DNA of 64,000 nt from Anisus vortex (GCA_949126835.1 OX421497.1:28624742-28688741); one strand, 5' to 3'; shown: positions 1 to 13,010, numbered from the stretch's first letter. The notes: generated by a model from the letters alone, not told the origin. A program made the numbers and translations.

Positions 1-102
1 TTAGCTGGTGCAGTAGGACACGGCCAGTGCAGTAGGACACGGCCAGTGCAGTAGGACACGGCCAGTGCAGTAGGACACGGCCAGTGCAGTAGGACACGGC
101 CA
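1..102. repeat. 19-bp minisatellite, about 5 copies
   Basis: Five head-to-tail, essentially identical copies of a 19-bp unit (gtgcagtaggacacggcca) run from about 8 to 102 and stop at a non-matching sequence. The first seven bases of the window do not fit the unit, so the array seems to begin inside the window. No coding role is seen. Confidence 0.9.
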
Positions 103-538
103 GTGCCCATATAGTTTCATTGCGCGTTCGTGTGAATGGAGCCGTACGTCTACTGACTAGTCCACTATATGGCCGCTATATGGGAGCGAACAAAGCCTAA
201 ACAGCAGAGGTTATAGACCCAGTGTGATTCTGTACCGTTTCCGGTTATTTTACATCATACAGAGTGACCGTAGCGTAGCCAGGGGTGGGGGGAGGGAGCA
301 GGGGGAGCGGCCGCTCCCCTACGACCATTTTCGAAAAAAAAAGGCCTTTTCGGGAAAAAATAATTTAATAATTTTAACAAGCCATGAAGCACAATTTATA
401 CTGTTTCTAATAATATATTCTTTTTTAAATTGCATTTCGACAATTTAATTTGTTACAATATGATTTAATGAACCTTGTTAGATCTAGTTAACTTTAGTTT
501 AATCTAATTTGATACGCGGTGAAGGTCACACTCTAGTG

Positions 539-2422
539 CAGGGGTCGGCAACCTTTTGCTAATGGTGTGCCAAACTAGAATTTCTAAATCATTCAGCGAG
601 CCAACAGCCTAAAAGTCAACCTGCTCTATTATACTTGTTTTCTTAGATGACAAGTAGGCCTAAGTAATTTAAATCCGTAGCTATACAAAGGCCAAAAGCA
701 AAGAAGCTCTATAGAGAAAACCATTTAATTAGCATTTATACCTAATATAAAATTATATTACCAAACTTTCATATTTCTGGTAACTATTTTGTAATGGTTA
801 TTATTTAGTAATCAAAATTTATATCAACTGATTATATTTATTATAATATTTTGTTCTCAGTTGTTTGTTTTTTTTTTTTGTTTTTTTTTTTTTCAAATAT
901 ATTTATTCAAGATTTTACATGTACAATCTCATATATTTTTACACGAAGAAAAGAGGATAGAAGAACAGTTCAAACACATTTAAGGGGATAGAAGACAAAA
1001 TGTTTTACGAGACAAAGAGTTTTTTAACTAACTTTAAATTTAAATTCATTCTTATATTTGACATTCATGCTTTGCATCCATACATATTTAAATTAATTTA
1101 AACATATTTGAAACGTAAACATCCATTATTAACTGTAAGAAATTTAAAACAACATAATATGGAGAAAAATAAAACAAAGTTTGGTAGAAAGTATGTACAT
1201 TTCGTTTCAATTGTTCTATCCCTTTGGGATATATATCTTAATTTCAACCAACTGAGATGTTCTTTAATTTATCCACATATACTATTGCTTATTTAACAAC
1301 GTTTAGCGGAATTGATACAAAGTTTTCATACAAACTGGGTAGTTATTGTAATGTTAAGAAAATGTGCATATATTATCTGTCATATAATATTTATAAAATT
1401 TTCAACTACTTTTTGACAGTTTGGTCATTAAAAAAAATATAATTTGTAGACCATTTAGTCTTTTACAAAATACAAATTAAAAAACATAATATATTAGAAA
1501 TATTAGCGGAAATAAAAGTAGCTAATTATCTCCCTTTAATTAAAATAAAGATTCTAAATTTGATTTAATAGTGATGCCAAACAAGTTTGTGCCTAATATA
1601 ACAAATATTACTGACTAATTATTATTCCTTTACATAAACTAGCGTTGTGGTATTCATTCTTCATCTTCTTGTCCCTTAACCTTGGCGGTCGTTGGGGGGA
1701 GCTAGTGGACACTGGGTGTCCATTAGTCCTCTCTTGGGCTGGGTAGACTTGGCGGCGCCCATCTCCTCTCCAAGTCGGCGGTGGATTTATGGCTGCCTGC
1801 ACCGATGGTCGAACCCCTGATGCGGCGCTTGGGAGTCGAGCTCGTTGTCGACTTTGCTAACCAGCTTGTATACATTACAAGATTTAATTATTAGAGGTAT
1901 AAAATTAATTTACGTTAAATAGTTGTAAGTAAACATTTCCTGCATTAAATTATTTGTCCATTCAACCTTGAGGAGTATCTCTTAAACAATTTGGCACATT
2001 GCGATGCCCATTTCATTGAAGGTTTAAAATTCAAATGACTACGTTTTTCAAATCGCCAATATCCCTATACTTAGTTAAAAAAAAAGCATCTACATCTAAG
2101 AAGGTCGTAGTATTAGATTAAGCCAGTTATGCTTGATTAGGTATAAAAAATCATTTTGAAAGTCTTGAAAATCCGCTTTGAGTGCTTTGGTGGGCTTCTG
2201 AAAAAGCCCAACAATCTATTTTAATATATGCCTTTGTAAAGGGAAGTACATAATATAGTTAAATGTTGTGAAATTGATTTCAATCAATATAAATATTACT
2301 GAAAAATATTACTGTTTTTGTTTTCATCAATAATAAAACACCTCTTGGAGGTCTCTCGCGTGCCATTGAAAATCGCTCTGCGTGCAAAGTTTGGCACGCG
2401 TACCTTAGGTAGCCGACCCCTT
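539..2422. mobile_element. Inner hAT-type element, 1.9 kb, nested in the 268-3308 element
   Basis: The left end caggggtcggcaacc is the inverse of the right end, whose reverse complement is aaggggtcggctacc. The flanks are ctctagtg (531-538) and ttctagtg (2423-2430), a 7/8 target duplication. Subterminal sequence at both ends matches the short element at 8951-9168, for example gccaacagcctaaaagtc at the left and ttttcaatggca near the right. No transposase is seen. A SINE copy and homopolymer runs lie inside. Confidence 0.75.
1660..1875 (-). mobile_element. tRNA-derived SINE, copy 1
   Basis: On the minus strand a tRNA-like head has an A-box-like stretch (agctggttagcaaagtcg) and a clear B box (ggggttcgacc). 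It is followed by a body shared at high identity with 5785-5975: the cataaatccaccgccgact region, an aagtctacc segment and a ccaacgaccgccaaggtta segment. The shared body and Pol III-type boxes support a SINE family. The second copy is in the opposite orientation. This copy lies inside the inner hAT element. Confidence 0.7.
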
Positions 2423-2435
2423 TTCTAGTGGATAC

Positions 2436-2600
2436 CAGGTCATAAGCAGGAACTTAGAGTGGACAGGAACGGCCAACCGTTTGTGCCTAACTTTTACGGT
2501 GATGTATTAGTGGTGCGTGGACACAGCAGAGTTAGTTCTCCGAGCCCCAAAAGAGTACGCTCGCTCGCATTCTCAAAAAAAGGTGGGGTTCAAGTCTGGT
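2436..2600 (+). repeat. Interspersed repeat, copy A
   Basis: This stretch is a diverged direct repeat of 3524-3679. Shared blocks include cttagagtggacagg, ttacggtga, gttctccgagccc and ggtggggttcaagtc (gtggggttcaagtc in the other copy). The last block resembles a Pol III B box, so a tRNA-derived origin is possible but unproven. The family is unclassified. Confidence 0.6.
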
Positions 2601-3308
2601 TTACTCACCGAAAAGTAATAATGTGACTTAATGCGCGCTGGCTTTCTCCTTCTCGGCCGTATACGTGTTGTGATCGAAAACTTGGTTACATGAACTTCGC
2701 AAAAAAAAAAAAAAAAAAAAAAGATACCCACAGTATTTAAAAGAAAGAAGAAAAGAAGAGAAATAACTTGTTTTAAAGAAATTCCGTTTGCTAAGGATAT
2801 AACCATCGGGCGTGGTGTTTTAATAGCTGAGAGGAAAAAATTAGAAAAGAACAGAGCGTATCATATTTTGTAATTGACACATAGATACAGTAAATAAAAA
2901 TGTTGAAACTCTATTTTAAAAAAAATCTCTTTAAGAATGTGTTTAGGGCCTATTGGCGATTTATCTCGTGTTTCAAAATTAAAACAAAGAATAATTCAGT
3001 CCTATAGAAGCATTCGTATTGATTCTATAAATATTTTTCGACACTAGATACTCATCCCGAAAATGAACAGTAGATGCAATCAATTTTGCAGAAATTTGCA
3101 TCACTAAAAGTTGCTAGTAAAAATCGTGAATGGTTAAAAAAAATAATGCACTTTATACAGTGTGTGTATCCTGAGGCACAGGATTTTCTCATAACCCTTG
3201 ATACACACGAATTCTTAGTTCTTCTATTAATCTGGAAAAATGTCTAAAAGTGGGGCCTTTTTCCTAAAAGTTCGCTCCCCCTAGCGTCAAAACATGGCTA
3301 CGCCACTG

Positions 3309-3523
3309 CAGAGTGATTCAGTTGTAACATAACAGTATGTGCCTACCGATGGCGGGCACTGGTCTTGTAAAAGAGCCCAAATTCATTGATAACGAATTTG
3401 CATGGCGACGGTTGTCTGAGCCCGAAAACTCTGAGCTCCTGTAGGGATGTGCAACGGTGGTTCTTGCGTGCTTTTATTCGACGGTCGAGCACGAGCTATG
3501 TGACTCTCCTGCCTTGCATGATC
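3309..3523. other. Non-coding spacer between repeat copies
   Basis: GC-richer than its surroundings. It reads like the upstream part of the repeat that ends at 3679, but the equivalent part is not evident upstream of copy A. No coding signal is seen. Confidence 0.3.
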
Positions 3524-3679
3524 TTAGAGTGGACAGGGCACGACCACCTTTTGTGCCGAACCTTTACGGTGAGGTATCAATGCTGCGTGTTACAGCCGAG
3601 TTCGTTCTCCGAGCCCTAAGAGAGTAGGCCTAGTCTCGGCTCACTTCTCGAAGAGAAGTGGGGTTCAAGTCAGACATAT
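3524..3679 (+). repeat. Interspersed repeat, copy B
   Basis: Direct repeat partner of 2436-2600, with the same ordered blocks and moderate divergence. It lies just outside the outer hAT element, whereas copy A lies inside, so the two copies were separated by, or arrived independently of, that insertion. Confidence 0.6.
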
Positions 3680-5400
3680 CGTACAAACAAAGCATTGTTA
3701 TGAGGTATATAGACCTAGGCCAACATATTAAGATCTTTTGACAAAACAGTACTTTGGAAAAATTGTGGAGTTAAAAAAAGAATTCAAAATTTGTTTGAGG
3801 TATAAGTTAGTGCACTTTGCTTAATATCTATAATTTTCTTCTTCCACTCTAAATCCCCTGCACAAAACTAGCTTAGATTAGCATGCCGAGATCTAGTGGG
3901 CACTATAGAGAATAACCACGTAACAAACAAACAAAAAAAATGACCATTAAGTCTATGACATTGTTTTCTGTAATTGACGTAACAAAATTACACATGGGGG
4001 TGAGGACGAGTCATGGCGAGAAGACATGTTGCCGGGTTCGTCTAGCATCCGTCTACCCGCTTTTCCCCCTCGATCTGCCGAATCAAAGAAGACGGAACCC
4101 GCATTGCAGCCCCCTCCCCTCCACACACACACGCAAACCCTTCTCAAAGTCCTAGTGTCCAACCGTTATACCTAGCCGAAAACTGATCTGGAAATTCAGA
4201 CCCCCACTTCTAGCCACACGGAGCCACGTGCCAGCGTTAGGTCATACAATTATCGTGAAAACAAGTTTGCCACAATAGTTCTGCAAACGTCAATCATAAG
4301 CTTATCTCCAACCATCGTGGCTCAATCAGCCCATTACGAAAGTTCATTTAATCCATCTCCACTGTGTCTGATAGCCTACTGTGTTTCAAACAAGTGAAAG
4401 ATTATGCCAAAGTTAACAATATTATATGATCGTGTTGTGATCCACCCAGGCATAAGAATGACGTAATTGATGCACTCCCCGATCATAAGGGCTGATTTTT
4501 CAAGCTTGTCAATTCATTTTATTTTTAAACCAGAAAGTAATCATAAAATGGGTTGTTAGATCTTTGTTTCTACAAAGAAACGTTACAACTTATGCCATAC
4601 AGAACAGTGAAATAGCGAGTTTGAATATCATTGTAAAAATAAAATATATCAGCCATTATAAGTGATCTTTAGGACACCGTGGCATTAACGTTAATGATTA
4701 ATATAGTCTTGTGCTAAAAGAGTAGGCCCTAGAGTAAAGGTTATTGACACTACAAACAGTTCAGAAGTACTTTAGGCCTATATTTTTAATTAATTGTACA
4801 TGACCCCTTCCATTTCGCATTGTTTTCTGAGTGTTTTTGTGGCTACCCTCGAAAAGAAAAATGTGCATCATATTCCATCAGGTCATGTAGCTTAAAGACA
4901 AACCTGAAGATATTAAATCTAACATTTCTACCCATTAGTAGACATCGACACCCACATGAAACAGTAGATCTCTTACCACCAGAATGTTTTGAACTTGTTA
5001 AACTCAGACATGTATTATAGCCCCCAACCACCACCACCAACTTAAGTCTGCCATAACCAAAGCACTGTAGAGCAACTTACTGTTACACACAACACATACG
5101 TCATGATACGTTTGTTAAATTAATAGGATATAACAAACTGCTTTGCAGCCTAGTTGAAGAAAGAATAAACATAGACTACACATTCTTTTTTCTTTAGGAT
5201 ATATAATTCTAATATAGGCCTATATATAAATAGTCTATACTTCATTTGTATTTGTACTCTTGACACTTTTATTCCTAATTCCGTAGCTGAAGTGGATCAG
5301 AAAAAGTATGTTCTATAAATATTTGCTAACATTGAAATTTAGATTGCATGAATAGAATTTTAGCTGATACTAAATACATCCAGTGTAATTACTCAGAATC
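3680..5400. other. Gene-free AT-rich sequence
   Basis: Short open frames on both strands lack codon structure, splice context or recognisable motifs. A small CA-rich patch sits near 4118-4132. I see no gene here. Confidence 0.5.
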
Positions 5401-5404
5401 TCTG

Positions 5405-5620
5405 TTGACCTACAGTCTGGAGTTCTAGGTACCGATGCTCCTTCTATATAAGAGATTATTGCTTTCCATGCTTATCTGTAGAGTCAAGTCTTGCACTTAT
5501 ATAACAGTTTTTAATGATGCTAACTTAATTATGTTTTTCAGACAAGTTCAAGCAACCCATTTTTATGTCCAAATGCTGTTAAGGAAGAAAGAGAATTTAT
5601 AAGACTTTGTAATTGAATGT
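5405..5620 (-). mobile_element. LINE 3' tail, decayed
   Basis: This stretch aligns by eye with the better preserved LINE end at 55731-55900: the gctccttctata block, an agattattg block, a tcttgca block, then the segment encoding the last residues of reverse transcriptase. It is 5'-truncated, which is usual for non-LTR retrotransposons, and too diverged to translate. Confidence 0.55.
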
Positions 5621-5784
5621 ACAAAAGAAAATATTTGTATCTCTACTCTTATGACTTTCTGAGAATTTTATTTGATAGTTGTGTTTGAATTACTAAGTTA
5701 ATGCTTAAATACTTTGGTTTTTAAACTATTTTTCTTGTAGTAGGCCTACAAGCATTTTTTTTAATTTAGTGATTTTAGTCATGC

Positions 5785-5975
5785 TGGTTTTCAAAGTCGA
5801 CAGCGAGCTCGACTCCCAAGCGCGGCATCAGGGGTTCGACCCTCGGTGCAGTCAGCTATAAATCCACCGCCGACTTGGAGAGGAGATGGGCACCGCCAAG
5901 TCTACCAAGCCCAAGAGAGACTGGGTGTCCATTAGCTCTCCCCAACGACCGCCAAGGTTAAGGGACTACAAAAAA
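5785..5975 (+). mobile_element. tRNA-derived SINE, copy 2
   Basis: Plus-strand copy of the SINE seen inverted at 1660-1875. The B box ggggttcgaccc is perfect, and the shared body runs through the same ordered blocks to a ggttaagggac end. Relative to copy 1 it lacks a short segment around the ccattag block. The A-box region (tgctggttttcaaagtcgac) is weaker. Confidence 0.7.
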
Positions 5976-7652
5976 GTCATGTAGGGTAGACCCACTGATC
6001 TATACAAATATTTAAAAGAATGGATTAGGCAGGAAGTAACATTCTTGAAGCCAATATCAATAGGCTTTCATGTTACTTCACTTATTATCTATAAAATTAG
6101 ATTTCCTAAACACTGACCTGTAAATGCATTTCAAGTGACTTGACTTCCCTTTTTATCCTATAGATTTGTTCTAATAATAGGTGGTTCATTCCTAGAACTC
6201 GCTTATATAGATAAGTGAATAGTGTGAATCAACTAGAGCCTCAATTTGAGCATACAAATTTAATATGGAGACGCTATATATTCTGCTAATGGATCAGTGG
6301 GTAGACCCCAGGAAGTTCATGTGATAGATACCGAGCTGGACTTTGAGATAATTAAATTTACAAAAAATTATTCTAGCACAGTCAGTAACAAAGGCTACAA
6401 ATTTAGCACTCAAGTAACTCATACAAATAATACCAGGACAATACTTTTGAATGTTTCTTACTTTTCTTTATCTTTACATTTCTAAAAATCAACATTGAAA
6501 ATGTACAGCAAAAAAACAGCTCTTGTATTTAATAACAAGATGAGAACGCACAACTTTAACAAGGGAGAAAATGCTTTTTTTTTAACCAGGGAGAAAATAC
6601 AATATTTTAACAAGGGAGAGAATGCATGTCTTAAAGAAGGAAGTGAAATTGTTACGCACTAAGTTATTTCAAAGCAATACCCCATAGCAAGAGATTATTT
6701 AATTATTAGTTAATGATTAGGTATGTCAAAGTTGCAGACACCCAGAGACCTTAGCTATCACAGGTATTTTTTTGCTGGGAGGCGAGTTCAAACCTACTTT
6801 TTGGTCCTTTATATAGTCAAGTATCAACTTGTAATTAATTGTTTCATAAAACAAAACAAAAGGTTTTTTAAATTCAAGTAAACCAAAGCTAACAGATTTA
6901 TTCATCATGCCTTATTAGGAGATTGCTTGGTTTTATAATGCTTCAACAATGTATGAATTGAATGTATCTCATAAAAGCTTATTCATGACTATGCCTTTAA
7001 AATGAATTTAAGCCTGAGACCTTTAATTTAACAATTCAGCACTCTACCACCAAGCCCAACATTATTTACATTGAAAAAAAATAATTTTATACTACTATCA
7101 AGAAATCAGCTGACATTATGTATGAACACTGTCGTCATCTCAAGATTTTTAGGGTCAAAAATGAAAATGGTGTTATGCAAATATGTAAAATTTTAATATC
7201 ACAGACACACTAAATATATATGTATATTTTTATGGTTCAACAAAACTTACAACCTAAACATAATGTAACACAAAAATATGACAAGTTGTCATCTCCAAAT
7301 ATCAGACACTGTGATAGGTCTATATATTTCCTACCTATTTAATCACAATGATGAGTAGTGATACATTCAACTGAATGAATTGCATGGATGTTTCTCATAG
7401 TTTCAATTGAGTTTAACATAATTATCTGTTATGCACTATATACGGTAATATGTTCATGTCATGCAATGTGCACATATTGATTCATTGATAGATACATTCT
7501 ATACATTTCATCTCTCCTTCGAAGCCATTCATTTTCAAAGCAAATTAAATGCACAGTACAAAAACAAATGGTTAAAAAAATTATTGTAAAGCTTGACAAC
7601 CAACAGTCTTTAGTCAATAGAGCTTGGCAACTATACAGCTTATATAGCACAA
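5976..7652. other. Gene-free stretch downstream of WASHC3
   Basis: AT-rich and without a recognisable coding exon. A few short GGGAGAAAAT-type repeats occur around 6560-6620. The part nearest 7652 should contain the WASHC3 3' UTR. A minus-strand ATTAAA (tttaat at 7338-7343) is one possible poly(A) signal, but this is not established. Confidence 0.45.
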
Positions 7653-10600
7653 CTAATCACTAAAACTTGCATCACTGTCAGATTCTTCTTGATCACTGTT
7701 ATCTGAAGCCTGTTCTGGAGCTCCACCATCAGGTGCTGGGGCGTCAGGAGTACTGAGAAATAAAAACAAGTTAAACTATTTAGCAGACTGCAACAAATGT
7801 CTTCTTTTGATACAAGTCTGATCAAAACAATAATTGACGTGACATTGAGCTTCACTTTCACTCACGTGTGAACATCTGCTGTGAATATCTATCTAAACAT
7901 ATTTCATGGCCGTATTGATATAAGATATCTAGATTAGTATTGCCCCAAAAAATTTTCATGACTCTGTTATTTTATACTTTCACCTTGTGACCCACAAGAT
8001 TCATATTGTCTATGCTAGCCTCTAATAGATATGAATGTTCACACTACTTTGGAACCTATCAAGATCTATACTTGAGAACAGTATCTAAAATCAGGTTCAA
8101 ATAACACACTATATTCACTTAGAGCAAAATATACTGTTATAGTAGTTACCCATAGTACATCTTGATAGTCTGACCTAGATGGTGCTATTTTGCAATTTAA
8201 AAAATGTGGTGTCCTGGTAACAAAGTGTTTCCCAGCATTTGGGACAAAACATCTCTAGAAACTAGAAAGACATAAAACTATAGGGAACAAAAAATGTTGT
8301 TTAAGAATACAAAATAGAAAAACGTCCATATCTTACTCTAATAAATCAGGATTTAGCCCTTCCATTGCCATTTTACCTTTCACAGCAGGTGGTGGAACTC
8401 CCTGGAATAGACACAAAGGGACAAACATAAATAATTTATGAATTCCACTTGTTGACACCATTGTCCTCAACATTTGTGATATTCAGCTGCATCTTATTTG
8501 AAACAAGACAAAAATTAAATGTCCAACTGCTGAGACTTACAATATAGTCCCACTTCACTCATCTGAATATATACCGTACTATAACTATACCAGATTGTGA
8601 ATACAATGTCACACATGGAAATAACTGTAGTTGATGAAGAACTATTTCACTATTTTACTAATCCAAGACTACACAAGGTGCTGCCTTTTATCTTTCATTT
8701 CAAAACAGAAAAAACTGAAAGGGCAAAACACCTTTGCATGTAGCCAATGAGACTGATTGTAAAAGATAAAAGTGTTTCATAGATGATGGTTAATGCATAA
8801 TGAGCAAATGTATTAAAACATTTTTTATTTAACATCAACGTATAACAAACGTAATAGTGAATAAATGCCTAGATGGGTGGGGAGGGGGATGTAAATAAAG
8901 TCTTTTAATTAGTTGTGAATCACATTCCCTTTACAAAGCTTAATCCAAAGCAGGGGTCGGCAACTAAGACACGTGCCAGACAATCAGACACGGCGGGTCG
9001 AGGGGTTTTCAATGGCATGCTTAAGAGGCCTTAATAGTCAATTCAAGTTTCTTTTACGATAAATTTAGTGCTACAGAGGGACTTTTAGGCTGTTGGCACG
9101 ATGAATGAATTAGAAATTATACTTTGGACAAGTTTGGCACACTGTTATTAAAAGATTGCCGACTTCCAATCTAAAGTTTAAAGAAAATTTTTTATATTTT
9201 TCATCCATCATTTTCTGGCTGATAAAGCTTTATTTATTTTTCCATTCATTTTATTTTCAAGGTGTTACAAAAATGTATTCATGTATTCAAACAATAATCC
9301 AGTTTAGTTTATCTAACCCAATAATTTTTTTAGTTTTCATCTGAGAGCTGGTGTCATGAGTTGTATTCGAGGAGGGATTAATAACCAAATTAATTATTAG
9401 GGAAGCACATAGTGTATTTTAACTTGGTTTATTCGCTTATGACGATGGCCATTCTTTCAATACAGAATCTGGTTTCAAAGAGACATATATGTTTTACCAG
9501 ACCAAATAATGAACAGTGCAAGCATTGGTAACTTTATCATTGGAATTTTCTTTCTGCTCTTTCACCCTTCTACTGTCTGTATGTGCATAAAAGAGCCAAG
9601 AAAAGATCCTTAAAGTGATTCACGCTGAAAGCAAATGAATCTCATATATTAATGTCTATATTAGCTGCGTGAGGGCCCATTTAACTATCCTAATACACTT
9701 ATGGCCAGAAAAGTGTTAATCCAAGGGCTATAACTCAGACAAAGAAGGCATGGCTTGAAGCAAAAGTGAGTTATTTTTTAAATCACAACTAAAATTAAAA
9801 TGGTTTATGATTTTAAGAGTAGCATTTCTCAACATGTTGTTTTATTGCTTAACATGTAAATCTGCTTTTTCATGCCCATAAAGGCGAGAAGCATCTCTTA
9901 TATAAATACTCCAACACCTTTACACTACTTAGAAAATTGGAATAAAGAAAACAAATTTTTCTTATTTAAAACATACCAGAGTTTCTGAAATACTTAAAAA
10001 GTAAAACATTTTGAAAAAAAAATTTGACTTACAAATTGTAACATTTTAAAAAATTTGAGGTATCTTGAATCTTGAGAGACTGTATTTTTAGGTTTGGACT
10101 CTTCCTGGGGCGGAGGTGGAGGAGCATCCTGTACAAATTAGACATAGTGTCATTGAAACAAGTTGTGAAATATGACACAACTTAACAATAAATCAGATAG
10201 TACTGAAGAAAAACAGAATCAGCAATGTTGTGACATAGATAAATAGACTTACATTTGGTACTGTCTGGGGATTGGCTGTAATTGTCGGTGGGGGAGGTGC
10301 TGATGCCACTGTGGTCTCTGGAATGGGCTGTGTGGCTGGAGCAGTGGAGCTAGACTGTGGAGCTGTCACTGACTCAAGCCCTGGTATAGATGACAGCTGA
10401 GGAAATATAAATAATAATATTTTAAAAGTTAAGGATTACATAAAATAATAACTAATTAATGTAAATAGAGTAATATAGAGGACTATTACCCGCATGTTGA
10501 TTTTGTGTAACGGGGTCCTGGAAATGGCCAGGTGTAATAATTATTTAGTCTCACTTGAAAGTCATTAAAGTAACTAATAGTGGGATGTGCGTAAGGTATG

Positions 10601-11557
10601 ACTCACACACTTAAAACATGTACTTCCTGGCTGTGTGTGTGTTGCTATCAAAGGTTTGGGCCCTAAGAGTGGTCAAGATGTTTTTGAGCTTAGTGACTGA
10701 GACATAGAAAGATAAATTGACTGTGTTTTAACTGATAGTTATCGATAATTAGGATTTGAAAATTTGATGATCCAAGAGCAACGGAAGAGCATAAAAACGA
10801 CAGACCCTTTTGTATCTCAGCAAGGGAAGATAATAGCTGTAAGTTAAAAGATCGTCTGACAAACAACCTCTGAGATTGTGCGTATCTTAGTGAAGATGAC
10901 CAGTAACACAGACAATGCAGGATTGACAATAACTAGCCCCTGTTAGATACTCTACAAGAGGAGATAATAGCATGTAAAATGTCAAATACCATCTGGCATT
11001 GGATAATGAGTGTCATTTGTCATGCTAACCAAGCCGTAGAAGTACTTAAAAGAAATATACAATTTGGAAAAACATATATATATATAAATATTTACCATGA
11101 CTATTGACAGCAGTAGAGAGACATAATACAAGATAAGCTGGGAAATTTGTAAATAATATTTTTTTTTACAAAAATGGAAGAAGAAAATCCACATATAATT
11201 TGTTGATATCCTATATTTTTTTAATATTATAAATTACACATCTCAAATGTATACCTTGGCTTCCAAGATGCTAAGAGATATTTCCAGCTGCTGAAGTCTT
11301 CCATGAAGAAGTTCCAGCTTCTCCTCACAAACATTACCAAAACGATTTAAAAACCTTGCTGTGTGTGTGATAAAGTGGTTGATGAAAGCAATGGTTCTTT
11401 TCTGGCTAATGGCTTCTACCTGCAAGTAAAGAGCATTGTTCTATAAATATTACTTCACCAAATAAAATTTACTTTAAATTAAAATGCTGTTAGAAAAGAA
11501 ACTTACCTTTGTATAATCTATTCCAGGTCCTACAAGAGGTAAGCCATCAGAATCCAT
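7653..11557 (-). CDS. WASHC3: WASH complex subunit 3 (CCDC53 homologue)
   Basis: Coding exons, 5' to 3' on the minus strand: 11557-11507, 11419-11255, 10396-10253, 10128-10033, 8401-8337, 7752-7653. All introns are GT/AG and the frame is kept, giving 206 aa against about 194 in human. The N-terminus MDSDGLPLVGPGIDYTK and a helical/coiled-coil stretch (residues about 18-75, with AFINHFITHTARFLNRFG and a heptad-like CEEKLELLHGRLQQLE) match the family. Then come a proline-rich linker with two poly-Pro runs (about 95-130), the conserved DSRYLKFFKMLQFGVPPPA and EGLNPDLLDTPDAP blocks, and an acidic Ser/Asp tail. WASHC3 is a core subunit of the WASH complex, which activates Arp2/3 on endosomes for retromer-dependent sorting. 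An acceptor-like ttctcag just before 11565 suggests a 5' UTR intron. Confidence 0.95.
8951..9168. mobile_element. hAT MITE, 218 bp, in WASHC3 intron 5
   Basis: The left end caggggtcggcaac pairs with the inverse right end (reverse complement tggaagtcggcaat). The flanks atccaaag (8943-8950) and atctaaag (9169-9176) form a 7/8 target duplication. Its two subterminal regions match those of the 539-2422 element in the opposite orientation, including the gccaacagcctaaaagtc block, so it is a short deletion derivative of the same family. Confidence 0.75.
10505..10542 (-). repeat. Fragment of the 18894-19489 retroposon family
   Basis: The stretch ggggtcctggaaatggcca is the reverse complement of the 3' part of the element at 18894-19489, with one or two differences. 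It is a short truncated piece inside WASHC3 intron 2. Confidence 0.4.
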
Positions 11558-12304
11558 GATGGAACCTGAGAAATTAATTGTATAATAAATAAAATGTAAA
11601 TCAAAATTTAAAAAAAAAAGTTAATTTAGTATTCTACAATTAAACACTATCACATACAAATATTAATCTTTTTTGGTTTATAAGGCCTTTAAAAATAAAA
11701 CTCCACTGAAATCAAGATCTAATGTTTTTCCTGTCTTAAATATAATGTTTAAAACAAGCTTATTTTTGTATTTAAAAAATCTCATATCAGTACTAAAACT
11801 GAAATAATAATTAATAGGAAGATAATGATAAAATAATTATAACCTCCCTACAGCGAGGACCTCCCTCACTGGAAGACCTTGCTGAGAAATGCATTGCACG
11901 TCCTGGTGGTCATGGGTGCGAGAGGGCAAGCAAGTAGCAGAGGCCACACTAGCAAAAAGGAATGAAGAGAGCAAGGAGAAAGGCGAAGAGCAGAGTCAAA
12001 AGAGACTACACCATTGTCCCTTGAGGATGGATGAATGCTATATATATATTATATATAACTACCCTTAAGCTGGATATAATGGTAGTTACTCTCCAATTAA
12101 TTTGATGTGCCAAAACTTTAGTGCTTGTTCCTTAAATAAGTAGGTCTTGTGAATATTAATTAATAGGGCCTATAGTGGCATTATTAAAATAATGATGCAC
12201 AATTATAGCAAGTGCCAGCAAAGCAAGCAGTCATATAACTCTGTATTAATTATCCTGCAGACAATATGTGATACAATAATTACTAGGCCCCATGCCCATA
12301 TTAT

Positions 12305-12380
12305 GGCATATATATATATATGTGTATATATATATATTATATATATAGTCTATATAACATACTAAGTATAATTATCATAT
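12305..12380. repeat. (AT)n/(TATG)n microsatellite
   Basis: Alternating AT runs interrupted by gtgt and gtct. Low complexity only. Confidence 0.7.
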
Positions 12381-12798
12381 ATATATGTCTATAGTCCATA
12401 GTCTATAGCGTCTTAAGTTTAAGTAGGCCTATATCATCTATATGTTAGGTAAGCCTCGCTTATACTCCTAGTCGACCTAGTCCTATAACTATAAGTCTAT
12501 ATCTATAAGTATAATAATCTATAGGCCTAATTCTACAGTAGTCTGTAGTCTATAACTTATAACTATAATTATTTATATGTTAAAGTCAAAGTATAAGAGT
12601 ATAGCCTATAGGCCCAACTAGTATAAAAGTTTAAGTTAATAGTTTTGTTTGATAGTTTGAAAAAAAATTCAAATAGAAACTTTATAATATGACATATGAC
12701 TATGCTTTAATATTAAGTAATTAAGTCAACTTAAGTACTGTTAAGTAGGCTTAAATTATAACTTATAATTGTATAATACTTATACATATAAATATATG

Positions 12799-13010
12799 CA
12801 GGGGCGAAGCCAGAAATTTTTTCCAGGGGGGGCTAAACAAATATTTGCAAAATACCAGGGGGGCTAAACTTTCGCGTGACAAAGATTTACCAAATTTTTA
12901 GCAAATTTAGTGCATATTTTAAAAAAATCAGTTGAAAAAAATATTTTTTTTAAATTCCAGGGGCAGGGGGGGCTTAGCCCCCCTCAGCCCCCCCTGTGGC
13001 TTCGCCCCTG
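12799..13010. mobile_element. hAT MITE, 212 bp
   Basis: The inverted ends caggggcgaagcca and tggcttcgcccctg are perfect over 14 bp. The flanks aatatatg (12791-12798) and catatatg (13011-13018) form a 7/8 eight-base duplication. G-rich runs just inside the left end are mirrored by C-rich runs at the right. There is no coding capacity. Confidence 0.75.

Larger units (their letters stand above)
268..3308. mobile_element. Outer hAT-type element, 3.0 kb, host of nested insertions
   Basis: The ends form an imperfect terminal inverted repeat: ccgtagcgtagcc at the left, and ggctacgccactg at the right, whose reverse complement is cagtggcgtagcc. The element is flanked by an exact 8-bp direct repeat, cagagtga, at 260-267 and 3309-3316. 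Eight-base target duplications and a CAGNGGCGTAGCC-like end are typical of hAT transposons. No transposase is recognisable inside, so it is non-autonomous. Much of its length is later insertions, including another hAT element at 539-2422. Confidence 0.75.
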
